The notes beneath the pieces are model-generated. The model was not told the DNA's origin. It did no database searches and saw nothing but the letters and a program-made list of their open reading frames with translations. A DNA stretch of 64,000 bases, from NCBI RefSeq assembly GCF_001636345.1, contig NZ_KV440945.1, positions 32,330 to 96,329 on the forward strand, in the 5' to 3' direction. Positions 25,825-40,343 of the stretch are shown here, one piece after another. A program made the position numbers and the translations under genes. The stretch comes from Cytobacillus gottheilii (GTDB lineage Bacteria; Bacillota; Bacilli; Bacillales; Cytobacillaceae). Position 1 is the first letter of the stretch. Every line of letters begins with the position of its first letter.

Positions 25825-25860
25825 CAAAAAAGCTGCAGCTCCTGTACAGGGACTGCAGCT
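25825..25860 (-). terminator. Second terminator after tuf
   Basis: The near-perfect stem AGCTGCAG/CTGCAGCT encloses the palindrome CCTGTACAGG and is followed by UUUUUU on the minus strand. It backs up the first terminator 25 nt upstream. Confidence 0.85.
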
Positions 25861-25884
25861 AAAAGAATAATGAATTTTTTTTAT

Positions 25885-25919
25885 AAAAAAAGAGCCAGGA
25901 GAATTTCTCCCGGCTCTTA
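25885..25919 (-). terminator. First terminator after tuf
   Basis: AAGAGCCGGGAGAA pairs with its complement (12 or more bp, short loop) followed by seven U residues, immediately after the tuf stop. Confidence 0.9.
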
Positions 25920-25925
25920 GTTTAA

Positions 25926-27113
25926 TTATTCAACGATTGTAGCTACTACTCCAGCACCTACAGTACGTCCACCCTCACGGATAGAGAACTTAGTACCTTC
26001 TTCGATAGCGATTGGAGCGATTAGCTCAACGTGCATTTCGATGTTATCCCCAGGCATAACCATTTCTACGCCTTCAGGAAGGTTACAAATACCAGTTACA
26101 TCAGTTGTACGGAAGTAGAACTGAGGACGGTAGTTTGTGAAGAATGGAGTGTGACGTCCACCCTCTTCTTTAGATAATACGTAAACTTCTGCTTTGAACT
26201 TTGTGTGTGGCTTGATAGTACCTGGCTTAGCAAGTACTTGTCCACGTTGGATATCTTCACGTGCAACACCACGTAGAAGTGCACCAATGTTGTCACCAGC
26301 TTCAGCATAATCAAGAAGCTTACGGAACATTTCAACACCTGTTACAGTTGTTGATTTTGGCTCTTCAGTGAAACCAGTGATATCGATAACGTCTCCAACT
26401 TTAACTACTCCACGCTCAACACGTCCAGTAGCAACTGTTCCACGTCCAGTAATAGAGAATACATCCTCAACTGGCATCATGAATGGCTTGTCAGTGTCAC
26501 GAGTTGGTGTTGGGATATACTCATCAACAGCAGCCATAAGCTCGTTGATTTTCTCTTCCCATTGAGCATCTCCTTCAAGAGCTCTTAGAGCAGAACCTTT
26601 GATAACTGGGATGTCATCGCCAGGGAACTCATATTCAGAAAGAAGGTCACGAACTTCCATTTCTACTAACTCAAGAAGCTCTTCGTCATCTACCATGTCA
26701 CATTTGTTCATGAATACAACAAGGTAAGGTACACCTACTTGACGAGAAAGAAGAATGTGCTCACGAGTTTGTGGCATTGGGCCGTCAGCAGCAGAAACAA
26801 CTAGGATTCCGCCGTCCATTTGTGCAGCACCAGTGATCATGTTTTTAACATAGTCAGCATGTCCTGGGCAGTCAACGTGTGCATAGTGACGGTTTGGAGT
26901 TTCGTACTCAACGTGTGCAGTTGAGATTGTGATTCCACGCTCGCGCTCTTCTGGAGCTGCGTCGATTTGATCATATCCGCGTGCTTCACCGCCGCCTGCT
27001 TTTGAAAGAACAGTAGTGATAGCAGCTGTTAAAGTAGTTTTACCATGGTCAACGTGTCCGATAGTACCGATGTTAACATGGGGTTTTGAACGGTCAAATT
27101 TAGCTTTTGCCAT
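25926..27113 (-). CDS. tuf: Elongation factor EF-Tu
   Basis: 395 residues. G1 GHVDHGKT (19-26), switch I RGITI, G3 DCPGHADY, G4 NKCD and G5 GSALRAL are all canonical. Domains 2 (from about 210) and 3 (from about 310) are complete. It delivers aminoacyl-tRNA to the A site. It lies 120 nt behind fusA with its own candidate promoter, which would permit higher expression than the rest of the str operon, and it is closed by tandem terminators. Confidence 0.99.
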   Translation of the reverse strand: MAKAKFDRSKPHVNIGTIGHVDHGKTTLTAAITTVLSKAGGGEARGYDQIDAAPEERERGITISTAHVEYETPNRHYAHVDCPGHADYVKNMITGAAQMDGGILVVSAADGPMPQTREHILLSRQVGVPYLVVFMNKCDMVDDEELLELVEMEVRDLLSEYEFPGDDIPVIKGSALRALEGDAQWEEKINELMAAVDEYIPTPTRDTDKPFMMPVEDVFSITGRGTVATGRVERGVVKVGDVIDITGFTEEPKSTTVTGVEMFRKLLDYAEAGDNIGALLRGVAREDIQRGQVLAKPGTIKPHTKFKAEVYVLSKEEGGRHTPFFTNYRPQFYFRTTDVTGICNLPEGVEMVMPGDNIEMHVELIAPIAIEEGTKFSIREGGRTVGAGVVATIVE

Positions 27114-27152
27114 TTTAAAAGTCCTCCTTCGGATTGTAAAAGTTAAGTATTT

Positions 27153-27182
27153 TTTAATGACGGCCGGAAGATAACTCCCGGC
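27153..27182 (-). other. Hairpin in tuf leader
   Basis: GACTGCCGGGAG pairs with CTTCCGGCCGTC-type sequence to form a GC-rich stem with small bulges, followed by AUUAAAAAAU rather than a U-tract. It is probably a leader structure, not a terminator. Confidence 0.4.
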
Positions 27183-27204
27183 AGTCTAATAGCCTACAAT
27201 AGTA

Positions 27205-27233
27205 GTTATACTTGATTGAAAAGGTAAAATCAA
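27205..27233 (-). promoter_or_regulatory. Candidate tuf promoter
   Basis: TTGATT (27228-27233), 17-bp spacer, TATAAC (27205-27210), directly downstream of the fusA stop codon on the minus strand. Moderate match to sigma-A consensus. Confidence 0.5.
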
Positions 27234-29312
27234 TTATTCACCTTTATTTTTTTTGATGATTTCTTCAGAAATTGATTTTGGTACTTCTTCATAGTGATCA
27301 AAGTGCATTGAGAACACACCGCGACCTTGCGTGCTAGAACGCAATGAAGTTGCGTAACCAAACATTTCTGAAAGTGGAACCATTGCACGAACTACTTGTG
27401 CGTTTCCACGAGCATCCATACCTTCAACACGTCCGCGACGTGATGTAACGTTACCCATAATGTCTCCAAGGTATTCTTCAGGGATGATTACTTCTATTCT
27501 CATAATCGGCTCAAGAATTACTGGGTTACATTTTGAAGCAGCATTCTTAAGTGCCATTGATGCAGCAATTTTAAACGCCATTTCAGATGAGTCAACATCA
27601 TGGTAAGATCCATCGAATAATCTAGCTTTAATATCAACAAGAGGATATCCAGCAAGAACCCCTCTATCTAGAGAGTCTTCTAGTCCAGCTTGAACTGCCG
27701 GGATGTATTCACGAGGAACAACCCCACCAACAATGCCGTTTTCGAATTCAAAGCCTTTTCCTTCTTCGTTTGGAGAGAATTCAATCCAAACGTGTCCGAA
27801 TTGTCCGCGTCCACCAGATTGACGTGCGAATTTACCTTCTACTTGAGCAGAAGTACGGAAAGTTTCACGGTATGCAACCTGAGGTGCACCAACGTTTGCT
27901 TCCACTTTAAATTCACGACGCATACGGTCAACTAGGATATCCAAGTGAAGCTCACCCATACCCGCGATAATAACTTGTCCAGTTTCCTGGTCAGTATGCG
28001 CACGGAATGTTGGATCTTCTTCTTGTAGTTTTTGTAGAGCAGTTGTCATCTTATCTTGGTCGGCCTTAGATTTAGGCTCGATAGAAAGCTGAATAACTGG
28101 CTCTGGGAATTCCATAGATTCAAGGATTACTAATTCTTTTTCATCACATAGAGTATCCCCAGTTGTAGTATCTTTTAGACCTACAGCTGCTGCGATATCT
28201 CCAGCATGTACGATTGAGATCTCTTCACGAGAGTTTGCGTGCATTTGCAGGATACGTCCTACGCGCTCACGCTTACCTTTTGTAGAGTTCTGTACGTATG
28301 AACCAGAATTAAGTGTTCCAGAATACACACGGAAGAATGTTAACTTACCAACATAAGGGTCAGTCATAACTTTAAATGCAAGTGCAGCAAATGGCGCATC
28401 GTCACTAGAAGGACGAGTTACCTCTTCATCTGTATCAGGAAGAGTTCCTTTGATTGCTGGTACATCTACTGGAGATGGCAGGTAATCAATTACTGCATCA
28501 AGCATTTTTTGAACACCTTTGTTTTTGAAAGCTGATCCACAGATTACAGGATAGAATTCAACGTTTACTGTACCTTTACGAATTACCGCTTTTAGCTCTT
28601 CGTTAGAGATTTCTTCTCCACCAAGGTATTTCTCCATTAATTCTTCATCAAGCTCAGCTACCGCTTCAATTAACTTTTCACGATATTCTTCAGCTTGATC
28701 CATGTATTCAGCAGGAATTTCACGATCTTCGATATCTGTACCAAGGTCATTACCGTAGAACGTAGCTTTCATTTCAATTAGGTCGATGATACCTTCGAAT
28801 TGATCTTCAGCACCAATCGGTAATTGAATCGCTGCAGCATTTGCTTGCAGACGGTCATGCAATGTGCCTAGAGAGTATAAGAAGTCAGCTCCAAGCTTAT
28901 CCATTTTGTTTACGAAAACAACACGTGGTACACCATATGTTGTTGCTTGACGCCAAACTGTTTCAGTTTGAGGCTCAACACCAGATTGAGCATCAAGTAC
29001 TGCTACAGCACCATCAAGTACACGAAGTGAACGTTCAACTTCAACAGTGAAGTCTACGTGTCCCGGTGTATCGATAATGTTTACACGGTGACCTTTCCAT
29101 TGAGCAGTAGTAGCAGCGGAAGTAATTGTAATTCCGCGCTCCTGCTCTTGTTCCATCCAGTCCATCTGTGAAGCACCTTCATGTGTTTCACCGATTTTGT
29201 GAATACGGCCAGTGTAGTAAAGTACACGTTCAGTTGTTGTTGTTTTACCAGCATCAATGTGAGCCATGATACCAATATTACGAGTATTTTCTAAGGAGAA
29301 CTCTCTTGCCAT
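27234..29312 (-). CDS. fusA: Elongation factor EF-G
   Basis: 692 residues. G1 [10 protein letters not shown] (17-26), [11 protein letters not shown] switch I, G3 [10 protein letters not shown]4 NKMDK. Domains II-V are complete through the C-terminal EIIKKNKGE. It translocates tRNA-mRNA and acts in recycling with RRF. Colinear with B. subtilis FusA at the family's usual length; order rpsG-fusA-tuf is canonical. No second EF-G paralogue is present in the window. Confidence 0.99.
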   Translation of the reverse strand: MAREFSLENTRNIGIMAHIDAGKTTTTERVLYYTGRIHKIGETHEGASQMDWMEQEQERGITITSAATTAQWKGHRVNIIDTPGHVDFTVEVERSLRVLDGAVAVLDAQSGVEPQTETVWRQATTYGVPRVVFVNKMDKLGADFLYSLGTLHDRLQANAAAIQLPIGAEDQFEGIIDLIEMKATFYGNDLGTDIEDREIPAEYMDQAEEYREKLIEAVAELDEELMEKYLGGEEISNEELKAVIRKGTVNVEFYPVICGSAFKNKGVQKMLDAVIDYLPSPVDVPAIKGTLPDTDEEVTRPSSDDAPFAALAFKVMTDPYVGKLTFFRVYSGTLNSGSYVQNSTKGKRERVGRILQMHANSREEISIVHAGDIAAAVGLKDTTTGDTLCDEKELVILESMEFPEPVIQLSIEPKSKADQDKMTTALQKLQEEDPTFRAHTDQETGQVIIAGMGELHLDILVDRMRREFKVEANVGAPQVAYRETFRTSAQVEGKFARQSGGRGQFGHVWIEFSPNEEGKGFEFENGIVGGVVPREYIPAVQAGLEDSLDRGVLAGYPLVDIKARLFDGSYHDVDSSEMAFKIAASMALKNAASKCNPVILEPIMRIEVIIPEEYLGDIMGNVTSRRGRVEGMDARGNAQVVRAMVPLSEMFGYATSLRSSTQGRGVFSMHFDHYEEVPKSISEEIIKKNKGE

Positions 29313-29363
29313 TGGGTCTTTCTCCTTCCTAGTATAAGGGTTATTTTATTTAATAAGGTTATC

Positions 29364-29834
29364 TTACCAGCGATAGTGAGCAAACGCTTTGTTTGCTTCC
29401 GCCATTTTATGCATATCTTCACGTTTCTTAACAGATGCACCAGTGTTGTTAGCTGCATCAAGGATTTCGTTAGCTAAACGCTCTTCCATTGTTTTTTCAC
29501 CGCGAAGTCGTGAGTAGTTCACTAACCAGCGAAGACCTAAAGTCGTACGGCGGTCAGGACGCACCTCAACTGGTACTTGGTAGTTAGCTCCACCAACACG
29601 GCGTGCTCTAACTTCAAGTACAGGCATGATGTTTTTTAACGCTTGATCAAAAACTTCCATTGGCTCTTTGCCAGTGCGTTCTTGAATAGTATCAAATGCA
29701 GAATATAGGATCGCTTGCGCTTTCCCTCTCTTACCATCGATCATCATTTTGTTGATTAAACGGCTGATAAGCTTTGAGTTGTAAATCGGATCTGGCAATA
29801 CGTCTCTCTTTGCTACAGGACCTTTACGTGGCAT
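29364..29834 (-). CDS. rpsG: 30S ribosomal protein uS7
   Basis: 156 residues, [23 protein letters not shown] start, beta-hairpin [20 protein letters not shown] that contacts E-site tRNA, and full C-terminal AHYRW. It nucleates 30S head assembly. It lies between rpsL and fusA. Confidence 0.98.
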   Translation of the reverse strand: MPRKGPVAKRDVLPDPIYNSKLISRLINKMMIDGKRGKAQAILYSAFDTIQERTGKEPMEVFDQALKNIMPVLEVRARRVGGANYQVPVEVRPDRRTTLGLRWLVNYSRLRGEKTMEERLANEILDAANNTGASVKKREDMHKMAEANKAFAHYRW

Positions 29835-29883
29835 TTAATTTTCCTCCTTTCAGAAAGGGTTGTATTTTAAGTTGTTTGTTTTA

Positions 29884-30306
29884 TTATTTCTTAGCTGCTT
29901 TCGGACGCTTAGCACCGTATTTAGAACGGCCTTGCATACGATTGTTAACACCAGCTGTATCTAAAGCACCGCGTACGATATGGTAACGTACACCCGGTAA
30001 GTCTTTTACACGTCCTCCACGGATAAGAACAACGCTGTGTTCTTGAAGGTTGTGGCCGATACCAGGAATATAAGCGTTAACCTCAATTCCGTTTGTTAAA
30101 CGAACACGTGCATATTTACGTAACGCCGAGTTCGGTTTCTTTGGAGTCATTGTACCAACACGTGTACATACACCGCGTTTTTGTGGTGAAGAAACATTTG
30201 TTTGTACTTTTTTGAAGCTGTTGTAACCTTTGTTAAGCGCAGGTGAATTTGACTTCTCCTCTTTAGTTTTACGAGGCTTGCGCACTAATTGGTTAATAGT
30301 AGGCAT
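29884..30306 (-). CDS. rpsL: 30S ribosomal protein uS12
   Basis: 140 residues from ATG at 30306 ([15 protein letters not shown]); the frame is open 14 codons upstream but has no better ribosome site. Decoding-centre loops [11 protein letters not shown] (K56 equivalent to the E. coli streptomycin site) and [13 protein letters not shown] have the wild-type lysines, so target-based streptomycin resistance is not indicated. The acidic/basic insertion after residue 12 is typical of Gram-positive S12. Confidence 0.97.
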   Translation of the reverse strand: MPTINQLVRKPRKTKEEKSNSPALNKGYNSFKKVQTNVSSPQKRGVCTRVGTMTPKKPNSALRKYARVRLTNGIEVNAYIPGIGHNLQEHSVVLIRGGRVKDLPGVRYHIVRGALDTAGVNNRMQGRSKYGAKRPKAAKK

Positions 30307-30410
30307 GATTGTTTTCCTCCCTTCATCTTTTCGTGTAAGCCCACACATCCAGGTGGTTCATTTTGAAGCAAAAACAAAGTTCTTGCAGAAGTCTTCCGCA
30401 AAAACAGTTT

Positions 30411-30662
30411 TTAATTAATTATCGCAACAGCAGTTGCTCCAACTTGTATCCCGCATGCTTTTCCGAGCTTTTTCATCGAATCTGCATATTGAATCGGAAC
30501 AAGTAATTCCTTCGCTGTATTCTCTACTTTTGCCAGTACATGTCGATCAGCATCAGCAGCCAATATAACTTCTTGGACTGTTCCTGTTTTTAGAGCCTTT
30601 ACTGTTTGCTTTGTTCCTACTACAAAGTTTTTTGCCTGCAATACTTTTTCATAAGACATCAT
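30411..30662 (-). CDS. rplGB: L7Ae-family K-turn-binding protein YbxF
   Basis: 83 residues of the L7Ae/L30e fold: SYEKVLQAKNFVVGTKQTVKAL at the N-terminus and the K-turn-recognition motif KKLGKACGIQVGATAVAI at the C-terminus. B. subtilis YbxF binds kink-turn RNAs in vitro; its cellular role is unsettled. Two consecutive ATGs are possible starts; the first is 6-7 nt from GGAGG. First gene of the str operon, directly behind a strong promoter. Confidence 0.93.
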   Translation of the reverse strand: MMSYEKVLQAKNFVVGTKQTVKALKTGTVQEVILAADADRHVLAKVENTAKELLVPIQYADSMKKLGKACGIQVGATAVAIIN

Positions 30663-30704
30663 TCATATCCTCCAAAGTATCCAGTTAATAGGAGCACCTT
30701 TGCT

Positions 30705-30733
30705 ATATTAGCATCTTTAAAACTTAATGTCAA
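30705..30733 (-). promoter_or_regulatory. Promoter of the str operon (ybxF-rpsL-rpsG-fusA-tuf)
   Basis: TTGACA (30728-30733), 17-bp spacer ending TGC, TAATAT (30705-30710): consensus -35 plus extended -10 on the minus strand. Confidence 0.85.
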
Positions 30734-30767
30734 CAAAGATTTCAAACTGGGCAGATAAATATCATTT

Positions 30768-30805
30768 AAATGCGGTATTTGCTCGAGAAAGCAAATACCG
30801 CATTT
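30768..30805 (-). terminator. Perfect 16-bp hairpin after rpoC
   Basis: AAATGCGGTATTTGCT pairs perfectly with AGCAAATACCGCATTT around a 6-nt loop. It starts about 8 nt after the rpoC stop and ends 35 nt before the str promoter. The following minus-strand sequence AAAUGAUAUUU lacks a proper U-run, so it may be a weak or factor-assisted terminator or a 3'-stabilising stem. Confidence 0.65.
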
Positions 30806-30812
30806 CTATTAT

Positions 30813-33800
30813 TTATTCAACTGTTACTGCATCTTCAGCAGCTTCGTTGGCAGTATAAGGTTCTGCTGTCCGGTAACGCTGCATGCCTGTTCCGGCAGGT
30901 ACAAGCTTACCGATGATAACATTTTCCTTCAAGCCAAGCAGCTCATCACGTTTTCCTTTAATTGCAGCATCCGTAAGAACTCTTGTTGTTTCTTGGAAGG
31001 ATGCAGCAGATAAGAATGAATCCGTTTCGAGTGAAGCTTTTGTGATTCCAAGTAATACTGGGCGGCCGGTTGCAGGAATTTTCCCTGCAAGAAGAGCTTT
31101 TTCGTTTGCATCAGTGAACTGGTGGATATCAAGCAATGTACCTGGAAGCACATCTGTTTCAGCCGCATCAATGACACGAACTTTACGAAGCATTTGGCGT
31201 ACCATTACTTCGATATGCTTATCCCCAATTTCAACCCCTTGCATACGGTAAACTTTCTGTACCTCACGCAGTAAGTATTCTTGAACTGCTGTAACATCTT
31301 TGACTTTGATTAACTCTTTCGGGTCAATTGAACCTTCAGTTAATTCCTGTCCGCGTTCAACTCGGTCGTTGACAGCAACTTTTAAACGCGCTGTATATGG
31401 CGCATTATATGTGCGTGATTCAACTTCGCCTTGAACGACGATTTCATGCTGGCGGTCGCGGCCTTCATTAATGCCTACGATCACACCATCAATTTCAGAA
31501 ATGACTGCCTGACCTTTAGGATTACGCGCTTCAAAGATTTCCTGGATACGCGGTAGACCTTGTGTGATATCGTCTCCCGCAACCCCGCCTGTATGGAATG
31601 TACGCATTGTTAACTGTGTACCTGGCTCACCGATGGATTGAGCAGCAATGATACCAACTGCTTCCCCAACCTCAACCTCTTGACCTGTTGCAAGGTTGCG
31701 GCCATAACACTTCTTACATACACCGTGGCGAGTATTACAAGTAAATGCTGAACGGATCCATACAGTCTCAATGCCTGCATCAATAATTTGAACAGCGATG
31801 TCTTCTGTAATTAGATCATTCTCAGCGACGATAACTTCTTTTGTTTCAGGATGCTTCACCGTTCTTCTTGCATAACGTCCAATTAAACGTTCGTCAAGAG
31901 CTTCGATTACTTCTGTGCCATCCTTTAAGGCTGAAATTTCAAGACCGCGGTCAGTACCACAATCATCATCACGAACGATAACATCTTGAGCAACATCAAC
32001 AAGACGGCGTGTTAAGTAACCTGAGTCAGCTGTCTTAAGAGCTGTATCGGCAAGACCTTTACGCGCACCGTGAGTGGAGATGAAGTATTCCAATACTGTT
32101 AGACCTTCACGGAAACTTGATTTAATCGGAAGTTCAATGATACGTCCAGCCGGGTTGGCCATTAGTCCGCGCATACCAGCAAGCTGTGTAAAGTTAGACG
32201 CGTTACCACGGGCTCCGGAATCACTCATCATGAATATCGGGTTCGATTTATCAAGGGATTTCATCAATCTTGATTGGATATCATCCTTCGCAGCACTCCA
32301 GATGGAAATAACTCTGTCATAACGCTCATCTTCTGTAATTAAACCACGTCTGAATTGCTTTGTAACATTATCAACCTTGTTTTGTGCTTCTTGGATGATC
32401 TGCTCTTTATCACCTAATACTACGATGTCGGATACACCAACAGTAATACCGGCTTTTGTAGAGTAGCGGAATCCAAGATTTTTCATGCGGTCAAGCATTT
32501 TAGATGTTTCCGTAATCTTAAAGCGTTTAAATACTTCCGCAATAATATTACCTAGAATTTTCTTCTTGAACGGATCTACAAGCGGCATTTCCTTGATTGC
32601 TGCAGGTACGTCTGTACCAGGATCTACAAAGTACTTCTTAGGTGTTTCTTCTTCTAAGTTTGTTTTTGTAGGCTCATTAATGAATGGGAATGTCTCAGGT
32701 AAAATCTCGTTAAAGATCAGTTTTCCAACTGTCGTAATTAATAGCTGGTTGTTTTGCTCTTCTGTAAAGGTTTGATTGTTTAATGAAGAAGCATTAACTG
32801 CTACTCTCGTGTGAAGATGAACATATCCATTTTGGTATGCTAATAGCGCTTCACTCGTATCATTAAAGATCATTCCTTCTCCAACTGCTCCTTCTCTTTC
32901 AAGAGTTAAGTAGTAGTTACCTAGTACCATATCCTGAGAAGGTGTTACAACTGGTTTTCCATCTTTCGGGTTCAAGATGTTTTGTGCCGCTAGCATTAGA
33001 AGTCTTGCCTCAGCTTGAGCTTCTGAAGAAAGCGGAACGTGAACAGCCATTTGGTCTCCGTCAAAGTCAGCGTTATAAGCTGTACATACGAGCGGATGCA
33101 GACGGATTGCACGGCCTTCTACAAGTGTAGGCTCAAATGCCTGAATTCCAAGTCTATGCAGAGTAGGGGCACGGTTAAGAAGAACTGGATGTTCTTTAAT
33201 AACACTTTCTAGCACATCCCAAACTTCCGGCTGTACTCTTTCAATTTTGCGTTTTGCAGATTTAATATTATGAGCAAGACCTTTTTCAACCAATTCCTTC
33301 ATAACAAAAGGCTTAAATAGCTCTAATGCCATTTCTTTTGGTAATCCGCACTGATACATTTTCAGGTTCGGTCCTACAACGATAACGGAACGGCCTGAGT
33401 AGTCAACACGTTTACCCAGAAGGTTTTGACGGAAACGTCCTTGCTTACCTTTTAGCATATGTGACAATGATTTTAATGGACGGTTACCTGGTCCAGTGAC
33501 TGGTCTGCCGCGACGGCCATTATCGATTAATGCATCAACAGCTTCTTGAAGCATACGTTTTTCGTTTTGAACAATGATGCTTGGAGCACCAAGGTCTAAT
33601 AAACGTTTTAAACGATTATTACGGTTGATAACACGACGGTAAAGGTCGTTTAAGTCAGAAGTAGCGAAACGTCCGCCATCTAACTGTACCATTGGGCGAA
33701 GCTCTGGAGGAATAACAGGAAGAACATCAAGAATCATCCAAGAAGGTTCATTGCCAGAACCACGGAATGCTTCAATTACTTCTAATCTTTTAATTGCACG

Positions 33801-34412
33801 TGTACGACGCTGCCCTTGAGCAGTACGCAGTTCTTCTTTAAGGCTATCAGCCTCTTTATTTAGGTCGATATCTGAAAGAAGTTTTTTGATGGATTCAGCA
33901 CCCATTGATGCTTGGAACTTTGTTCCGTATTTTTCACGGTATGCACGGTATTCCTTTTCGGATAACAGCTGCTTTTTCTCTAGCGCTGTATCACCAGAAT
34001 CTGTCACTACATAGGATGCGAAGTAAATAACCTCTTCCAATGCACGCGGTGACATATCTAAAACAAGCCCCATACGGCTAGGGATCCCTTTGAAGTACCA
34101 AATATGAGAAACAGGAGCCGCAAGCTCAATATGACCCATTCTTTCACGACGGACTTTTGCACGTGTTACTTCAACGCCGCATCGGTCACAAACTACACCT
34201 TTGTAACGAACTCGTTTGTATTTTCCGCAATGACATTCCCAGTCTTTTGTAGGACCAAAAATGCGTTCACAGAACAAACCGTCCTTTTCTGGCTTTAATG
34301 TACGATAGTTAATCGTTTCAGGTTTTTTTACCTCACCATGTGACCAAGAACGAATCTTGTCAGGTGAAGCTAGACCTATTTTCATATACTCAAAATTATT
34401 TACATCTAGCAA
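30813..34412 (-). CDS. rpoC: RNA polymerase beta' subunit
   Basis: 1199 residues. N-terminal zinc finger [20 protein letters not shown] (60-79), lid/rudder region, catalytic magnesium loop NADFDGDQ (near 449), bridge helix and trigger loop [17 protein letters not shown], second zinc site with CGTDRG and [11 protein letters not shown]. The short Gram-positive trigger-loop form without the large proteobacterial insertion. It follows rpoB by about 100 nt in one operon. Confidence 0.99.
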   Translation of the reverse strand: MLDVNNFEYMKIGLASPDKIRSWSHGEVKKPETINYRTLKPEKDGLFCERIFGPTKDWECHCGKYKRVRYKGVVCDRCGVEVTRAKVRRERMGHIELAAPVSHIWYFKGIPSRMGLVLDMSPRALEEVIYFASYVVTDSGDTALEKKQLLSEKEYRAYREKYGTKFQASMGAESIKKLLSDIDLNKEADSLKEELRTAQGQRRTRAIKRLEVIEAFRGSGNEPSWMILDVLPVIPPELRPMVQLDGGRFATSDLNDLYRRVINRNNRLKRLLDLGAPSIIVQNEKRMLQEAVDALIDNGRRGRPVTGPGNRPLKSLSHMLKGKQGRFRQNLLGKRVDYSGRSVIVVGPNLKMYQCGLPKEMALELFKPFVMKELVEKGLAHNIKSAKRKIERVQPEVWDVLESVIKEHPVLLNRAPTLHRLGIQAFEPTLVEGRAIRLHPLVCTAYNADFDGDQMAVHVPLSSEAQAEARLLMLAAQNILNPKDGKPVVTPSQDMVLGNYYLTLEREGAVGEGMIFNDTSEALLAYQNGYVHLHTRVAVNASSLNNQTFTEEQNNQLLITTVGKLIFNEILPETFPFINEPTKTNLEEETPKKYFVDPGTDVPAAIKEMPLVDPFKKKILGNIIAEVFKRFKITETSKMLDRMKNLGFRYSTKAGITVGVSDIVVLGDKEQIIQEAQNKVDNVTKQFRRGLITEDERYDRVISIWSAAKDDIQSRLMKSLDKSNPIFMMSDSGARGNASNFTQLAGMRGLMANPAGRIIELPIKSSFREGLTVLEYFISTHGARKGLADTALKTADSGYLTRRLVDVAQDVIVRDDDCGTDRGLEISALKDGTEVIEALDERLIGRYARRTVKHPETKEVIVAENDLITEDIAVQIIDAGIETVWIRSAFTCNTRHGVCKKCYGRNLATGQEVEVGEAVGIIAAQSIGEPGTQLTMRTFHTGGVAGDDITQGLPRIQEIFEARNPKGQAVISEIDGVIVGINEGRDRQHEIVVQGEVESRTYNAPYTARLKVAVNDRVERGQELTEGSIDPKELIKVKDVTAVQEYLLREVQKVYRMQGVEIGDKHIEVMVRQMLRKVRVIDAAETDVLPGTLLDIHQFTDANEKALLAGKIPATGRPVLLGITKASLETDSFLSAASFQETTRVLTDAAIKGKRDELLGLKENVIIGKLVPAGTGMQRYRTAEPYTANEAAEDAVTVE

Positions 34413-34509
34413 GGGGCCTACCTCCCTTTTGATCTCCGGATTTTACCCATTTTGCCTAAATTATTATGGAATGGAGGAGGACGTGATCGCCCTCACTCCT
34501 TATACTTAA

Positions 34510-38070
<3,561 letters not shown>

Positions 38071-38079
38071 CTGATTCAC

Positions 38080-38458
38080 CCCTCAAATCAAGCTAATTTA
38101 TTTAGAAAAGCGCAGGTACCCGCATTGGCTCCAAACACATAATGATATCCAGCGATATTATGTATTACACGCTGGATCTTAGTTTCAGAAAACCGAGGCA
38201 CAAAAGCACTAATCAGGTTCATACTTATTCTTCAAATACATAAACACTTGCTGTAAAATATGCTTTAGTATACATAAAACACCTTTTGAACCGCAAGCAA
38301 GCCGATACTCATAAGACAAAAAGAAAAAGGGTTTTAGTCATAAAACCACAGTTCCACAATACGACTATTATTTTATTAGCATTTCCAATAAAACCAAATT
38401 TATACAAGAGTTGATTAATTTAGTTTATATCAGAAATATAATATGTTGGCATTTTACA
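38080..38458 (-). promoter_or_regulatory. Long rpoB leader
   Basis: About 380 nt separate the strong promoter from the rpoB start, with no coding frame. An 8-bp hairpin (arms 38147-38154 and 38170-38177, ATCCAGCG/CGCTGGAT) is the clearest structure. TATACT near 38264-38277 could be a second weak -10. No U-tract attenuator was found. Confidence 0.5.
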
Positions 38459-38487
38459 ATACTATCATAGCGAAAATGTCAAGTCAA
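38459..38487 (-). promoter_or_regulatory. Promoter of rpoB-rpoC
   Basis: TTGACT (38482-38487), 17-bp spacer ending TGA, TAGTAT (38459-38464): near-consensus with an extended -10. The -35 box overlaps the last codon of ybxB. An overlapping TTGACA two bases on has no -10 at the right distance. Confidence 0.75.
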
Positions 38488-39086
38488 TCTTTTTTTGCTT
38501 TAATAATAAAATAGCCTTTCTTCTTCTCAATTGTCTCTACTTCAGGGAAAAGCTCGCTTAATTTTTCAATCGCTGAAGGTGCTCCCTGCTTTTTCTGGAT
38601 GACAATCCAGAGCTCTCCTCCTGGAAGTAACACTTCAAAACTCTGTTCAAAAATATCATGTACTACTTTCTTTCCTGCACGAATGGGCGGGTTTGTTAAA
38701 ATAGCAGCAAACTTATTGCCTTTTACCTTTTCAAGGCGGTCACTTTCATACACATTGACGTTTTCAATGTGGTTTAACTCAGCATTTTCCTTAGCAAGGC
38801 CAAGAGCTCTTGCATTCACATCAACCATGTGGACTGTACGATCACTCAGCTTTTGAGCTACCGACAAACCAATTGGTCCATATCCACAGCCAACATCAAG
38901 AATGTTGCCCTCTATTTGAGGCTCGGTAAATGTTTCGATCAGCAGCTTAGATCCAAAATCAACTTCAGCTTTCGAAAAGACACCATTGTCTGTTTTAAAA
39001 ACAAAAGACCTTCCATTCAATGTATAACGCCATGTTTTCGGCTGACTTTCTACCTTTTGAGTTTGGGAATAGTAATGCTCAGACAC
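38484..39086 (-). CDS. ybxB: Class I SAM-dependent methyltransferase YbxB (RsmC-like)
   Basis: 200 residues. SAM-binding motif I LDVGCGYGPIGL (about 62-73), acidic MVDVNARAL, and the RsmC/RlmG catalytic motif ILTNPPIRAGK (NPPI, about 129-139), which marks an N2-guanine rRNA methyltransferase. Target in Bacillus is not certain; 16S G1207 is the E. coli RsmC substrate. The protein is a single domain, about half of E. coli RsmC. Located between rplL and rpoB as in B. subtilis. Confidence 0.9.
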   Translation of the reverse strand: MSEHYYSQTQKVESQPKTWRYTLNGRSFVFKTDNGVFSKAEVDFGSKLLIETFTEPQIEGNILDVGCGYGPIGLSVAQKLSDRTVHMVDVNARALGLAKENAELNHIENVNVYESDRLEKVKGNKFAAILTNPPIRAGKKVVHDIFEQSFEVLLPGGELWIVIQKKQGAPSAIEKLSELFPEVETIEKKKGYFIIKAKKD

Positions 39087-39190
39087 AATATCACCTCCGG
39101 CGGGGAATAAAATGAAGAATGATTATACAATCTAGGACGGAGAAATTCATGATTGCTCATATATTATAGAAGAAAATAAATGAAAAGTAG

Positions 39191-39219
39191 AAAAAACCCG
39201 CTATAAAAGCGGGCTTCTT
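39191..39219 (-). terminator. Terminator of rplJ-rplL
   Basis: AAGCCCGC pairs with GCGGGTT around UUUUAUA, followed by UUUUUUC on the minus strand. It lies 10 nt past rplL and separates the L10/L12 operon from ybxB and rpoBC. Confidence 0.88.
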
Positions 39220-39227
39220 AAACATTA

Positions 39228-39593
39228 TTACTTAACTTCTACGCCAGCTCCAACTTCGTCAAGCTTAGCTTTGATTTCTTCAGCTTCTTCTTTAGAAACG
39301 CCTTCTTTAAGAGCTTTAGGAGTGTTATCAACAAGTTCTTTCGCTTCTTTAAGACCTAGGCCTGTGATTTCACGAACAACTTTGATAACTTTGATTTTTT
39401 GATCGCCTGCAGAAGCAAGAACTACATCAAATTCAGTTTTCTCTTCAGCAGCACCGCCAGCAGCAGCTCCGCCAACCATTGCTACAGGAGCAGCAGCAGT
39501 TACACCAAATTCTTCTTCGATTGCTTTTACTAAGTCGTTAAGTTCTAAAACAGTCATATTTTTAACTGCTTCAATGATTTGTTCTTTAGTCAT
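39228..39593 (-). CDS. rplL: 50S ribosomal protein bL12 (L7/L12)
   Basis: 121 residues. N-terminal dimerisation/L10-binding domain (about 1-33), Ala/Gly-rich hinge (about 37-50, [17 protein letters not shown]) and C-terminal domain with the factor-binding face [23 protein letters not shown]. Multiple dimers form the stalk that recruits EF-Tu and EF-G. It lies 57 nt after rplJ. Confidence 0.98.
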   Translation of the reverse strand: MTKEQIIEAVKNMTVLELNDLVKAIEEEFGVTAAAPVAMVGGAAAGGAAEEKTEFDVVLASAGDQKIKVIKVVREITGLGLKEAKELVDNTPKALKEGVSKEEAEEIKAKLDEVGAGVEVK

Positions 39594-39650
39594 GAGTATG
39601 TTTCCTCCTTATTTTTGGTTTGAATCTATTAGTTTAACGAGTAATCTAAC

Positions 39651-40151
39651 TTACGCGCCTTGTTCTTCTTTTTGATCTGCAACAGCTTTTGCAGCAAGAG
39701 CAAGGTTGCGGACTGGAGCCTGAAGTACGCTGAGTAGCATAGATAGTAAACCTTCGCGGGATGGTAGTTCCGCAAGAGCTTTAACATCTTCTGCTGTAGC
39801 AACTGTACCTTCAATAACACCTGCTTTGATCTCTAATGCTTCATGCTTTTTCGCGAAATCGTTAAGGATTTTCGCTGGAGCAACAACATCTTCTGTGCTG
39901 AATGCTACTGCATTCGGGCCAGTAAGTGAATCGTTTAAGCCAGTAAGCTCAGCTGCTTCAGCTGCACGGCGAGTTAAAGAGTTTTTGTAAACTTTAAATT
40001 CTACGCCAGCTTCACGAAGCTGTTTACGAAGTTCAGTTACTTCTGCAACAGAAAGACCACGGTAGTCAACAACAACTGTTGATAAACTTGATTTAAATTT
40101 ATCAGCAATCTCTTCTACGATTTGTTTCTTTTGTTCGATTACGCTGCTCAT
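39651..40151 (-). CDS. rplJ: 50S ribosomal protein uL10
   Basis: 166 residues from ATG at 40151 ([19 protein letters not shown]) with GGAGGT upstream. The open frame continues 28 codons back through the leader, but that stretch holds the terminator stem and is not coding. The C-terminal helix anchors bL12 dimers, and the N-terminal half binds 23S together with uL11. It represses its own operon via the leader below (known for Bacillus). Confidence 0.97.
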   Translation of the reverse strand: MSSVIEQKKQIVEEIADKFKSSLSTVVVDYRGLSVAEVTELRKQLREAGVEFKVYKNSLTRRAAEAAELTGLNDSLTGPNAVAFSTEDVVAPAKILNDFAKKHEALEIKAGVIEGTVATAEDVKALAELPSREGLLSMLLSVLQAPVRNLALAAKAVADQKEEQGA

Positions 40152-40337
40152 CCTTACACCTCCTGTAGAAATTCTACATTTATACCGGCTATAAAAAACC
40201 TCCACATCCGAAACAGACATGGAGGAAGTATACAATAGCTAATGTAAGCATATCAATCTATCGTATGACCTCGGCAGGGAATTAAGCTAATAGCACCTGC
40301 TGTCTTCGGTACAAATGGTTATTTATTTTTTACAACA
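40152..40337 (-). promoter_or_regulatory. L10(L12)4 autoregulatory leader
   Basis: A ~186-nt leader carries the Rfam L10-leader signature: CCGAAGACAGCAGGTGC, then CCTGCCGAGGTC, with AGCAGG/CCTGC pairing, on the minus strand (about 40262-40308). The intrinsic terminator at 40193-40225 lies downstream, between this binding site and the rplJ start. Known mechanism in B. subtilis: excess L10 complex favours termination. Confidence 0.85.
40193..40225 (-). terminator. Attenuator in the rplJ leader
   Basis: CCTCCATGTC pairs with GGATGTGGAGG around UGUUUC (10 bp, two G-U), followed by six U on the minus strand. It lies about 40 nt before the rplJ ATG. Confidence 0.85.
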
Positions 40338-40343
40338 AAATAC

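Noticed and set aside
40152..40235. N-terminal extension of rplJ
   Set aside because: It runs through the attenuator hairpin of the L10 leader; the family start is at 40151.
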